Assembly (NCBI GenBank): GCA_963755195.1
Contig: CAVWIZ010000008.1
Span: forward strand, 310,001 to 374,000
Origin: CAVQJU01 sp963755195
Lineage (GTDB): Bacteria > Acidobacteriota > Vicinamibacteria > Vicinamibacterales > CAVVIG01
DNA: 64,000 bases
Direction: 5' to 3'
This document shows, in pieces, positions 31,796-41,109 of this stretch (within the stretch, counting starts at the first letter, position 1; each line of letters begins with the position of its first letter). The notes under the pieces are model-generated. The model saw only the letters and a program-made list of their open reading frames with translations, did no database searches and was not told the origin of the DNA. Position numbers and translations under genes: made by a program.

Positions 31796-34627
31796 GTGAA
31801 GCCCGCAGCCCTGGCGCTGATCGTCGTCTGCGACGCGATGCTGTTAGGGACGCCACCGGCGTTCTCGGCCTCGCCGGTCACTCTCGCCGGCGCCGAGCCC
31901 GACCCGGTTGCCGAGGACGCGCCGGTGGCGGGAGGCGTGGCCGCGCTCGCCGCGGCGGCGGAGGTGGCGCCCGTTCCGGACCGCGCGCGATTCGTCGCCG
32001 AGTTGGCGCGCATCATCTACTCGTCACCGGGCAGCGGTCCTTACTCGAACGAACCCGCCAGACGCCGAATCGCCGCGGCTCTTGCCGACGCGCGCAAGCA
32101 GCCGGGCGCAACGGGTGCCGCCTCCCCAACCGAGGTGGTGCCGATCCCGCTCTCCGCCAAACTCTGGAGCCAGATCCTCGGTCGTTCGATCGATCGCGGC
32201 GATCTGGTCGGCGCGATCCTGACGGATCGGACCGCGGCGCTCCTGTGCTACAGCCTCGCGGGCATGGACGACCAGACGCTCCAGTTTTTCGCCGGGCACC
32301 CTTCTGTCCTCAGCCGACTGGGTGAACGGGCTGCGGCGTCCTTTGCGGCATTCGGTGAAAGCCTGCACATTCAGGATGGCCGCGTCGTACCGCCAGGCGG
32401 CGATGCCGCCGCGGCGCTCTGGGAAGCCGTCGTCGGAGAAAGAGTGAATCGTCCGGAGCGGTTCGTCCAGCTCTTGTTCGAGAGCCACCGGGGGCGCGTG
32501 GCGTACTTGTACGACGTCCTGTCCCACGTCGACCCGCCCAGGCTCGCGTTTGCGCTCGGGTCGTCGACTGGCGCTCAGGAAGAGCGCGTCAACCGCTTCA
32601 AGCGTCTGGCCGCCGTCGCCAGGCGTGCGTTCGTCGAATGGGACGTGACGACGGCACCCTTCGTCCGCCCGCCGAATGCGTTCGGCGCGTTGTTCTCGCG
32701 CGTGCGCGTCGAGGCCAGCGGAGCGCTGGCGGGCGGCGCTCAACCGGCGTTCTGGCAACGCGCGTTCGACGAGTCTGTCTCGTCCGGACCGACCGCGCCG
32801 GCGGCTGACGCCGCCTGGCTGGCGGAACTCATCGTGGGCCAATCCGCGCGCGAGCGCGAGCGGCGCCTCGAGACGTTCAGCTTCGCGCAGCGGGTCTTCG
32901 GTTCCGTGCCGGCCGCGGGAATGGACGACGCCCTCGAAGCCGTCCGCGCCTTCCCGTCGTGTCCCGTGCTGATGCTGACGCTCGAGCGCATGGGCATGAC
33001 GACGCCGTCAACCTATGCCGCCGGCGCGCGGCAAGCGGAACACCTCACGTCCCTCGACGCCGGCCGGGGATCGTCAGCCCTTTCGCAGTTTCAGGGCGCG
33101 CTCGCGCTCCTCGACCGGATGGTCCGGGCGCGAACAATCACCGCGGCAACCGCCGAGCCCCTGGCGCGCGATCTGTTTGCCGTGCGTGTGAACGACGCCG
33201 GCCGCTACGGCGGCGGAATCGCGGCGTGGATGAGCGATCGTCTGCTTCCGACACTCGGGGCCGGCAAAGGAATCGACGACGTGCTGCTTGGAGCGGTGAC
33301 GGGCCCGCGTGCGACGGGCGCGGCCACGAGCGTCGAGTGGGAGGGGCAGCGCTACCACGTGGACGTGGGCGGCGCGGAGCGCCAGCGGCTCGATCGCGTG
33401 CGCAACCGGCTCGAAAGCGCGACGTTCGCGACCGTGCTCGGGCTCGCGGCCCTCGCGCGTGACCTCGCCCGGCCGGGCGCTACGTTGGAAACCGCCCGCA
33501 ACGGTGCGGACAGGTTGACGGCTGTTGTCGCGGAGTTGGGGTCGCGCACTCGTGAAACGGCCAGGGACAAGGACACGCTCGCGGCGATTCGCGAAACGCT
33601 GCAGGCGCTCACGGCCATCAGGCGGCCCAGCGATCTTCCAGACGCACGGCGCGCCGGCGCGGAGCTGGAAACCGTGGCGGATGCCATGCTCGGCGAGGCG
33701 CTGCTGTCGCTGTCCTACGCGATCAATCTGGGCGATCCGGACGGCACGATTCTCATCGCCGGCGACCCGTCGCGCCGCCACGATTTCGGGTACGGGCTGC
33801 CGGGCCGCGACGCGCGCGTCAAGGCGATGTGGGGCGTCGCCCTCACCGAGACGCGAAGCGGACCCTCTCACCTCGTCGGGTCGGCGTTGGCCCTCGACGT
33901 CGCGATGGCGCCGCTCGCCCTCCGGCGCATCACCACGGACCGCGTCCCTGAGTCGCCGATGTTGAACCTCATGCAGCGGGACAGCTTCGCGGCGACGGTG
34001 AGCGTCATGGATCCCCGGGCGCTTCTCGACAAGGACCGCGACGAAATCGCCGCCCGCATCGAGCGCGGGCGCGCCCGTGTGGACGCGCTCGGCTCGAACC
34101 CTGGAGCAAACGACACGATCGACGCCCTCGCGCGAGACGCCGGGCTGGACGGCTGGCGGGCCCGAGCGCTCCGATGGACGGCGCGCCACGAGCCCGGCCG
34201 CGTGGCGCGTCTCTTCTCGATGACCGAGCTCCTCGTCCTCGGCGGCGGCTCGCCCTCGGCCTTCAGCACATGGGGCACATATGCGATGAAAACCGCGGGC
34301 TGCCTCTGCACCGAGCTCGCACCGCCCGGCCGGTGGCAGTCCTGGTGGGGCTTGTCCCAGGCCGGGCTGCCGGCAGCGCTCGTCGCGGATTTGCCGCTTC
34401 GCGTCGCGGTCATGCTGCATAATCTTCAATTGCCGGCCGTGCTGGCCAAACCTGCGCTCGCAGCGGCGATGCAGGATTTCGTCGATAGCGTCAACCCGAC
34501 AGACGGCAACGACTGGCTGACGCTGGCGCAGGCGGCGCAGACCATCGGTCGCGAGCGATTCGAGGATTACATAGCCGCAGCGACGGCCGATGGCCCGCTG
34601 CTGCCGGACATACTCGACAAACAATGA
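31796..34627 (+). CDS. Large secreted protein, unrecognised; first gene of the VWA operon
   Basis: 943 aa, with a probable signal peptide (ALALIVVCDAMLLGTPPAFS). The rest is Ala/Arg/Leu-rich, mostly helical, with no catalytic motif I can identify. Notable segments: SAKLWSQILGRSIDRGDL, ALLCYSLAGMDDQTLQFFAG, WQSWWGLSQAGLPAALVADL and a cysteine pair TAGCLCTELAP. Its TGA overlaps the ATG of the next VWA gene (ATGA at 34624-34627), so it is made together with two VWA proteins. GTG at 31796 follows TAGAAT (31778-31783) by 12 nt. Function unknown; a scaffold or substrate partner of the VWA proteins is only inference. Confidence 0.75.
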   Translation: MKPAALALIVVCDAMLLGTPPAFSASPVTLAGAEPDPVAEDAPVAGGVAALAAAAEVAPVPDRARFVAELARIIYSSPGSGPYSNEPARRRIAAALADARKQPGATGAASPTEVVPIPLSAKLWSQILGRSIDRGDLVGAILTDRTAALLCYSLAGMDDQTLQFFAGHPSVLSRLGERAAASFAAFGESLHIQDGRVVPPGGDAAAALWEAVVGERVNRPERFVQLLFESHRGRVAYLYDVLSHVDPPRLAFALGSSTGAQEERVNRFKRLAAVARRAFVEWDVTTAPFVRPPNAFGALFSRVRVEASGALAGGAQPAFWQRAFDESVSSGPTAPAADAAWLAELIVGQSARERERRLETFSFAQRVFGSVPAAGMDDALEAVRAFPSCPVLMLTLERMGMTTPSTYAAGARQAEHLTSLDAGRGSSALSQFQGALALLDRMVRARTITAATAEPLARDLFAVRVNDAGRYGGGIAAWMSDRLLPTLGAGKGIDDVLLGAVTGPRATGAATSVEWEGQRYHVDVGGAERQRLDRVRNRLESATFATVLGLAALARDLARPGATLETARNGADRLTAVVAELGSRTRETARDKDTLAAIRETLQALTAIRRPSDLPDARRAGAELETVADAMLGEALLSLSYAINLGDPDGTILIAGDPSRRHDFGYGLPGRDARVKAMWGVALTETRSGPSHLVGSALALDVAMAPLALRRITTDRVPESPMLNLMQRDSFAATVSVMDPRALLDKDRDEIAARIERGRARVDALGSNPGANDTIDALARDAGLDGWRARALRWTARHEPGRVARLFSMTELLVLGGGSPSAFSTWGTYAMKTAGCLCTELAPPGRWQSWWGLSQAGLPAALVADLPLRVAVMLHNLQLPAVLAKPALAAAMQDFVDSVNPTDGNDWLTLAQAAQTIGRERFEDYIAAATADGPLLPDILDKQ

Positions 34628-35857
34628 AGACCAGCGCCGTCTTGTCGATTGCCTGTCTGCTGTGCGCAGCCTCACCCGCGTCAGTACCCGGCACGCGCGC
34701 AAACTCCCGCGCAAAACGCGCCGGCGCTCAAGACGCTCCCTCCGGCCGAACCGCCGGCTCTCAGGACTCCCGCCCCGGCGGTCGACGCGCCGGTGCTCGA
34801 GATTCTCTCCCCGGCAGCCGACGCCTATATCAGCGGCACAACGACGCTTCGTGCCAGCCTGAAACCCGCAACGGCGGCCAAGCGCGTCCTGTTCTATGTC
34901 GGCACCCGTAAGGTGTGCGAAGCGCTCGCCGAGCCGTTTGAATGCTCATGGGAGGCCGGCGACTCCATCGAAGCGCACCAGATCCGTGTGGTCGCCGAGC
35001 TCGAGAGCGGCGGCCGCGTGGTGCAGACGCGGCGAACCAAGTCGCTCGGCTACGCGGAGAAAGTCGACGTCGACGTCGTCCAGGTGATCGCCACGGTCAC
35101 CGACGGCAACGGACACTTCCTCACCGGATTGCCGCGGAGCGCGTTCCACGTCGAAGAAGACGGCAAGCCGCAGAAGATCTCCCACTTTGGCTCCGAGGAC
35201 GTGCCGCTCGAGCTCGTCGTCGCCGTTGACGTGAGCGGGAGCATGGGGCCAGCCATGCCGCGGGTGAAGACGGCGGTGAAAGCGTTCCTGGGCGCCGTGC
35301 CGAGCCGTGATCAGGTGACGCTGCTCGGTTTCAACGACAGCATCTTCGCGCTGACCAGGCGCACGACGGATCCGGCCGAGCGCGTGAAGGCCGTTGACCG
35401 GATGTCGCCATGGGGAGCCACGGCGCTGTACGACGTCATCCTGAAAGGCGTCGACATGCTCGGCAAGCAGCCCGGACGCCGGGCGATGGTCGTGTTCAGC
35501 GACGGCGAAGACCAGGGCAGCCACGCGTCCATCGCCGACGTCGAGCGGCGTCTGCAGGCGAGCGACGTGACGCTCTACATGATCGGACAGGGCCGCGGCG
35601 TGGAAGTGGCGGCGCTCAAGGCCATCATGGTCCGGCTGGTCGAGCCCACCGGCGGGCGCGCGCTGTTCACCGACAGCATCGACCAGTTGCACGGCGCGTT
35701 TGCCGATCTGCTGGAGGAGCTCTCGAATCAGTACCTGCTCGGCTACGAGTCGAGCAACCTCAGCCGCGACGACGGGTTTCGCAAGATTACGGTCCATGTC
35801 GACGGTCAACCTCACGTGCGTGCGCGGCAGGGCTACCGCGCGATGGCGCCAAGATGA
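34624..35857 (+). pseudogene. Secreted VWA-domain protein, one extra base in the signal region
   Basis: About 410 aa. ATG at 34624 overlaps the upstream stop and begins a signal peptide (MKTSAVLSIACLLCAASPA); near 34690 the frame moves by one extra base to QYPARAQTPAQ and then stays open to the end. A Pro/Ala linker, an Ig-like strand domain (VLEILSPAADAYISGTTTL) and then a von Willebrand A domain follow: the MIDAS motif DVSGS in VVAVDVSGSMG, FSDGED, and GRALFTDSID. The end QYLLGYESSNLSRDDGFR and VRARQGYRA is typical of the acidobacterial VWA family. The MIDAS is complete, so metal-dependent ligand binding is expected. Coupled to the next gene by ATGA. The span is 1 modulo 3. Confidence 0.8.
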
Positions 35858-38559
35858 TCCACCAACGATGCGCGATGCTCGCGGCGCTTCTTCTCCTCAT
35901 CCTCACCGCCGGCGGGCGTGCGCAGGACGCGCCACAGACGCCGAGTTTCCGTGCCGGCGTCGAGGCGCTGCCCGTCGATGTCACGGTCATCAACGGTCAG
36001 GGCCAGCCGATTCGTGATCTCATCGCGTCGGACTTCACGGTCCGCATCGACGGCAGGCCCCGGCGCGTCATCAGCGCGCAGTGGATCGCGTCGGTCGATG
36101 ACCGCAAGACTCCCGGCGTCATTCCCGTGCCCGAAGGCTACGCGTCGAATGAACACGCCGGAGGCGGACGATTGATCGTGCTGGTGATCGATCAGCCGAA
36201 CATTGGTTTTGGCGAGATGCGGCCCATGCGAACGGCCATCGAGGGCTTCATCGATCGGCTGACGCCCGCCGACCGGGTGGCTGTTGTCGGGTTCGGCACT
36301 CCGCCGGTCTCCACTCCGTTCATCGCGGACAAAGTGCAGATCAAGCAGGCGATCGCGAAAATCCCCGGCCAGCGGCAGGCGTCGATCGGCACCAGCCATG
36401 ACCTCGGCATGGCCGCGGCGCTCGCCATCGATCGCGGCGACACGGTCTTGCTCAACCAGTTCGTCCTGCGCGACTGCCAGGGGAACCGCAAACAGCAGGA
36501 GTTGTGCCAGCAGGAAATCCAAAACGAGGCGGCCACACTCGCCGAAGACGCGCGGCGCGACACCAGCTCGACGCTGCTGAACCTGCGCGAAGTCCTCACG
36601 ACCATCAAGCCGATTGACGGGCCGAAGACGCTGATGTTCGTGTCGCAGGGCTTCTTCGCCGACCGGGAGAGAGACGATACCGGCCGCATCTCGGAAATAG
36701 GGGGGCTCGCCGCGGCGGCCCGGACGAGCATCTACTCGATCCGGCTGGAAGACAGCAGCGACATCACCCGCTCGAAAGCCAACATCGCGGTGGCGACGGC
36801 CGAAGACAACCAAAACCGCCGATACGGGCTCGAGACGTTGACGTTTGCCGCGGGCGGCGCCCTCTTCAATGTGGCCGGCACCGGAGTCAGCGTTTTCGAG
36901 CGCGTCAGCGCGGAGCTGTCTGGCTACTACCTGCTGGCCGTCGAGCCGGAGGCCCGCGATCGCGACGGTAAGCCGCATCCCGTTCGCGTGGACGTCGCGC
37001 GACCCGGGCTGACCGTCCGCTCGCACCGGACGATGCTCGCCGGCGCCAGTGCGGACGCGCCTGCGCGCACGCCACGCGAAGTGATCACGGCGGCGCTCAG
37101 TTCCCCGCTGCCGGCGTCGAGCTTGCCGCTGCGCGCGATCGCCTTCGCCTTCCGGGGCCTCGACAACGGGAAGATCCGTCTGCTGATTCATGCAGACATC
37201 GGGTCGAGCTACACCTCGCCGCAGCGGCTGTCGGTCGGGTACTACGTTTTCGACAAGGACGGAAAAACGCTCGACGGGCAGGTGTCCGACGTACGGCTGG
37301 CGCCTGTCGGCGGCGGCATCCCCTCGTCGTTGGCGTTTTCGGGCGGTGCGAGCGTCGATCCGGGCGACTACACCGTGAGGATTGCCGTCGCCGACGGCGA
37401 TCGCCTCGGCAGCGTCGAGCTCCCTGTTCATGCCAACCTGCTCGATCTGGGCACGGTGAGGCTCACCGAGCTCATCGCCGGCGGACCGGTGCCTCCGGTC
37501 AATCTTCTGCGGCCCAGTATCGGCACGCGGGTGAGCTTTGGAAACCTGCACGGCTACCTCGAAGCCTACGGGCCTGACGCCGCCGCGCTTGGGGTGCGGT
37601 TCGAGATCGTCGCGGAGGATCGCGGGTCCGCGATTCTGAGCGCGGACGTCCAAGGGCGGCTCGTCGGCGACGAGCGGGTGGTGTTCACCGAGACGATGCT
37701 CGTCCAGGCGTTGCCGCCGGGTTCGTACCGGCTGCGCGCGCTCATCCGTCGTGGCAACACCCTGCTGACCACGTTGGGACGGGCCTTCGACGTCGCGCCG
37801 GCGGCGGCCATCACGGCGTCGAAAAACACGGAAGCCGGAGCGGTGGCGTCCGCGGCGCCGCTCTACCTGCCCGTCGAGCAAAGGGATCTGGCGCGGCCCT
37901 TCAATCGCGAAGAGGCGTTGAAGCCCGCATTGCTCGAGGTTTTCCACGATCGCGTGCCGCCGCCGGTTCGGGCGGCCTTCGATGAGGGCGTCTCGCATCT
38001 GCAGAAACGCGCTTACAAGGACGCGGAGGCGAGCTTCAAGCGCGCCATCCAGCCCGAGTTCGACAGCACCGGACCGCTCGCCTACCTCGGCGTCACGTAC
38101 GCCGCCGCCGGCCGCGACGCTCAAGCCGCGAACGTGTGGCGAACGACGATGGCCGGCGGCGACGACCTGCCCGAGGTGTACGCATGGCTCGCCGAGGCGC
38201 TCATGCGCCTGAAGTCGCTGGGCGAGGCGCGGCCGGTCCTTCAGGAAGCGGCCGGGCGCTGGCCGACCGACGCTCGGTTCGCGCGCCCGCTGGCGCTGCT
38301 GTACGCCACGTTCGGCAACGGGCTCGACGCCGTGCGGTTGCTCGACCAGTCGATTCGCGAGCAGCCCGGCGATCAGTCGTCCCTGTTTCTCGCGGTCGAG
38401 TGGCTGTTCAACGTGCATCGGGCGGGGTTCGTCGTGTACGACCGGGCCGAAGATCTGCGGCTCGCCCACGCGTACGCCGAGCAGTACCTGAAGGGCGGTG
38501 GGCTGAACGAGCCGCTCGTCAAGCAGTGGCTGAGCTACCTCGACAAGGAAAGCCCGTAG
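35854..38559 (+). CDS. Secreted VWA-like protein with TPR C-terminus
   Basis: 901 aa. Signal peptide ALLLLILTAGGRA; a short Ig-like start (VDVTVINGQGQPIRDL); a VWA-related domain at about residues 90-380 whose MIDAS is degenerate (VLVIDQPNIGF instead of DxSxS); the family mark YYLLAVEPEARDRDGKPHPV; beta-rich modules; and TPR repeats in the last 230 residues (SHLQKRAYKDAEASFKRAI, LAEALMRLKSLGEARPVLQE). Proteins of this type are acidobacterial VWFA-related. The ATGA overlap with the preceding VWA gene indicates one operon. It probably works as a periplasmic or surface adapter. The pair, one with intact and one with lost MIDAS, is notable. Confidence 0.85.
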   Translation: MIHQRCAMLAALLLLILTAGGRAQDAPQTPSFRAGVEALPVDVTVINGQGQPIRDLIASDFTVRIDGRPRRVISAQWIASVDDRKTPGVIPVPEGYASNEHAGGGRLIVLVIDQPNIGFGEMRPMRTAIEGFIDRLTPADRVAVVGFGTPPVSTPFIADKVQIKQAIAKIPGQRQASIGTSHDLGMAAALAIDRGDTVLLNQFVLRDCQGNRKQQELCQQEIQNEAATLAEDARRDTSSTLLNLREVLTTIKPIDGPKTLMFVSQGFFADRERDDTGRISEIGGLAAAARTSIYSIRLEDSSDITRSKANIAVATAEDNQNRRYGLETLTFAAGGALFNVAGTGVSVFERVSAELSGYYLLAVEPEARDRDGKPHPVRVDVARPGLTVRSHRTMLAGASADAPARTPREVITAALSSPLPASSLPLRAIAFAFRGLDNGKIRLLIHADIGSSYTSPQRLSVGYYVFDKDGKTLDGQVSDVRLAPVGGGIPSSLAFSGGASVDPGDYTVRIAVADGDRLGSVELPVHANLLDLGTVRLTELIAGGPVPPVNLLRPSIGTRVSFGNLHGYLEAYGPDAAALGVRFEIVAEDRGSAILSADVQGRLVGDERVVFTETMLVQALPPGSYRLRALIRRGNTLLTTLGRAFDVAPAAAITASKNTEAGAVASAAPLYLPVEQRDLARPFNREEALKPALLEVFHDRVPPPVRAAFDEGVSHLQKRAYKDAEASFKRAIQPEFDSTGPLAYLGVTYAAAGRDAQAANVWRTTMAGGDDLPEVYAWLAEALMRLKSLGEARPVLQEAAGRWPTDARFARPLALLYATFGNGLDAVRLLDQSIREQPGDQSSLFLAVEWLFNVHRAGFVVYDRAEDLRLAHAYAEQYLKGGGLNEPLVKQWLSYLDKESP

Positions 38560-38562
38560 GCG

Positions 38563-39214
38563 ATGTTCGTCGGTCACTTCGCGCTCGGCTTCGCCGCAAA
38601 GCGTGCGACGCCGAAGCTGTCGCTGGCCGTCTTGTTCGGGGCGGCTCAACTCGCCGATCTTCGTGTGGCCGGTGTTCGTCGCCGTCGGACTCGAACAGGT
38701 CCGCATCGACCCGGGCAACACCGCCGCCACGCCGCTCGATTTCGTCAGCTATCCCTATTCACATTCGCTGGCGGCGTTGTGCCTCTGGGGCATCGCACTC
38801 GGCGCGATCTGTTCGTACGTCGCCGGCGACAGACGCACGTTTCTGGTGGTGTCGGGGTTGGTCGTGAGCCACTGGGTGCTCGACTTCGTCACGCACCGGG
38901 CAGACATGCCGCTTTACCCGGGCGGCCCGACCTTCGGCCTGGGGCTGTGGAATTCGGTGCCTGCCACGATCGCCGTCGAGCTCCCGCTTTACGCCGCGGG
39001 CGTGTGGGTCTATCTGCGTACCACCCGTCCCAGAGATCGCATCGGACACTGGTCGTGTGTCGGCCTCGCCCTGATGCTCGGCGTGATCTACCTCGCCAAT
39101 CTTGCCGGCGGGCCGCCGCCCTCCGTGACCGCGGTGTATGCGTTGGGAATCGTCGGCGGCGCGCTCCTCACCGTGTGGAGCTGGTGGACGGACCGCCATC
39201 GCGAGGTCGCCTAG
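38563..39214 (+). pseudogene. Polytopic membrane protein, one extra base
   Basis: About 216 aa. It begins MFVGHFALGFAAKR and LAVLFGAAQLAD, the usual start of a family of small membrane proteins annotated as metal-dependent-hydrolase-like or permease-like, then shifts frame near 38655 and continues WPVFVAVGLEQVRIDPGNTA, LDFVSYPYSHSLAALCLWGI and LVVSHWVLDFVTHRADMPLY. The His/Asp positions (GHF, SHSL, SHWVLDF, HRAD) recall YdjM-like membrane metal sites. Dropping one T restores ADLVWPVF. It lies 3 nt after the VWA-TPR stop and probably ends that operon. Function unknown. Confidence 0.7.
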
Positions 39215-39232
39215 CGGCACGTACTGCCACGA

Positions 39233-40849
39233 TCACCGCAGAGACCGCGGCGCGCCCTGCCATTGCGCCAGCACACGCGCAAGCGGCGCGCGAAATACCC
39301 AACCGGCTCCCGCGGCGCCGGCGAGCATCAAGGCCGCCATCAGCGCCGCCACCACCAGACGATCGCGCCAGGACGAGCCCGCGGGCACGAGCGCCAGTTC
39401 CCGTGCCGCGCGCTGGACGATCTCGTTGTCGATCAGGGCCGCCGAGGTCCGGTACCCGATCGTCAACGCTCGATCGCAAATCAGGTTCACTGCGCGGGGC
39501 ACCCCTTGCGACAACGCGTACACGCTGTCGAGCGCGTCTTCGTCGAATTGGATTCGCCCGGTGCTGCCGGCGACGGCGAGCCGGTGCGCCACGTAGCCGC
39601 CGACTTCCTCCGGAGCGAGCGCATGGAGTTCGGTACGAAGCGCGACCAGCACGTCCAGCGGCCGGAGGTCGGTGCTTCCGAGGAGCGTCGTGAGCGCGGG
39701 CTCGCCGACGAGCACCACCTGGAGAAGCTTCTCTTCTGCGGCCATCGCGAACAGCACGCGCAGGTCAGTCAAGACGGCGACCGGCAATTCGTGCGCGTTG
39801 TCGATGATCACAAGCGCGACAGCATGGGCGTCGGGCAGCGACGCAAGAAAGCCGCCCAGCCTTTCGGCCAGGCCGTCGACGGATGTTTGGGCGAGACCGC
39901 CGTTCGCCAGGTCGTCGCGAGAGACGTCACCGAAATCGACGAGCACGGTCCGAAGCAGATCGTCGGCGCCTGAAGGCGGTTCGGTGACGAAGGACACCAG
40001 CGCGTGCCGGCCGAGCAGGTCCACGAGCGCTTGACAGAGGATGGTCTTGCCGATGCCGGGCTCGGCCGTCAGGACGATCAGACCGTCGCGTCGGCCGACC
40101 GCGGTGCTGAGCTTCTGCACGACGCGATCGTGCGATCCACTCTGGTAGAGAAACCGCAGATCGGATGAGGGGCGGAAGGGATTTTCGTTGAGCCCGTAGA
40201 ACGACTCGTACGTGAATCCGGACGGCGCCGGACGAGGCGCGACCGGACGGCGGACAGCGGGACACGAGGCAGCGAGGTCGCGACAATGGCCGGAGGAACC
40301 ACCGGGCCGCCACGACGTGGGCGGAGTGATCGGGTGGGGCCGGGGCGAAGTAGCGCGGGGGAGACGGCGCCTCGCGCACGACGGCTGGTGGGAACAAGTC
40401 GAGCAGAGGACGCGGCCCGACGACGTGGCTCCCAGGCGCCTGGGACGTCGCGGGCGCCACCGGGACCGCAGGCACGTCACTGGGGGCGTTAGCCCGCTGT
40501 TTGCCGAGGGCCTGTCGAAAGCCGCTGCCAGGGCCGCGGCCGCCGCCGACACGGCCGCCGCCGCCTGCGGTGACAAGCGCGGCAACGGCGCGGGGCCTGA
40601 GAGTGCGGGAGGCTGCAGGGGCGCTGGTGGCGATGGCCGGGCCGTGACTGGCCGGGATGGCAGAAACAGCTCATCCTGCAGCTCGGAGGGACCGCTCGTC
40701 ACGCCGCGGTCCAGATCTGCCAGGCTCGCAACAAAATTCGGATCGTCTGCCAACGATCGCTTGGGGGCCTGATCGTCCACGTGCTGGGCTTCATACTCGC
40801 ATTTTCCGCATCTTGCCCGCCAGTGCCCGATCCTGTCTGTCTGTTCCAC
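39233..40849 (-). CDS. ExeA-like AAA ATPase with C-terminal TM
   Basis: 538 aa. After a long Pro/Arg-rich N-terminal part, the ATPase starts at about residue 215 with YESFYGLNENPFRPSSDLRF, the hallmark of ExeA/MshM/XrtA-linked ATPases. Walker A is AEPGIGKT, Walker B LVIIDNAHE, then YALSQGVPRAVNLICDRAL. A membrane segment (VVAALMAALMLAGAAGAGWVF) lies near the C-terminus. ExeA-type proteins help assemble secretion or pilus machines or handle exopolysaccharide export. The N-terminus contains CGKC, perhaps a small zinc ribbon. Between about 40300 and 40485 another frame is more protein-like (Pro/Val-rich), so a compensating pair of indels is possible there. ATG at 40849 is tentative. Confidence 0.75.
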   Translation of the reverse strand: MEQTDRIGHWRARCGKCEYEAQHVDDQAPKRSLADDPNFVASLADLDRGVTSGPSELQDELFLPSRPVTARPSPPAPLQPPALSGPAPLPRLSPQAAAAVSAAAAALAAAFDRPSANSGLTPPVTCLRSRWRPRRPRRLGATSSGRVLCSTCSHQPSCARRRLPRATSPRPHPITPPTSWRPGGSSGHCRDLAASCPAVRRPVAPRPAPSGFTYESFYGLNENPFRPSSDLRFLYQSGSHDRVVQKLSTAVGRRDGLIVLTAEPGIGKTILCQALVDLLGRHALVSFVTEPPSGADDLLRTVLVDFGDVSRDDLANGGLAQTSVDGLAERLGGFLASLPDAHAVALVIIDNAHELPVAVLTDLRVLFAMAAEEKLLQVVLVGEPALTTLLGSTDLRPLDVLVALRTELHALAPEEVGGYVAHRLAVAGSTGRIQFDEDALDSVYALSQGVPRAVNLICDRALTIGYRTSAALIDNEIVQRAARELALVPAGSSWRDRLVVAALMAALMLAGAAGAGWVFRAPLARVLAQWQGAPRSLR

Positions 40850-40909
40850 CTCGAGACACGTGTGCCGGATCGGGGCACGAGCTTTGTAAGTTGTTGCATC
40901 TCAAAAGGC

Positions 40910-40955
40910 TTTACATGACAATGAACGTCTACGAACGACTCTATTGTCATGTAAA
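40910..40955. repeat. 13-bp perfect inverted repeat in an AT-rich island
   Basis: TTTACATGACAAT (40910-40922) and ATTGTCATGTAAA (40943-40955) are exact complements around a 20-nt spacer. The arms include the start region of a tiny ORF. Could be an operator or an RNA hairpin. Confidence 0.75.
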
Positions 40956-41058
40956 CGAACAAAATAATGACACGCCTGATCAGGGCGTTTCTTTGGAAGA
41001 TGTTTATTTATGGACAGTTACTGCCAATGACGATCTTGGCGTTAGAGTTGCTCACTGA
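40915..41058 (+). CDS. Possible 47-aa small protein in low-GC island
   Basis: An ATG with AAAGG about 6 nt upstream opens a 47-codon frame (MTMNVYERLYCHVNEQNND... ending DDLGVRVAH) closed by TGA. Its codons are rich in A and T at third positions, unlike every neighbour. The residue mix is balanced, acidic and not Arg-rich, unlike the false frames of this genome. The left arm of a 13-bp inverted repeat covers the start codon and the right arm lies within the frame, so the mRNA could hide its own start. No family is recognised. It may be a recent acquisition or merely a promoter-region accident. Confidence 0.35.
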   Translation: MTMNVYERLYCHVNEQNNDTPDQGVSLEDVYLWTVTANDDLGVRVAH

Positions 41059-41109
41059 CACACTTTGTACGGCCAACGTGTGGCTCCTCGCCGGCCGGAG
41101 GCATAGATA

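Noticed and set aside
35833..38730. A 965-aa minus-strand frame opposite the VWA-TPR gene
   Set aside because: Shadow frame with Arg/Glu-rich composition; the plus strand has signal peptide, VWA and TPR features.
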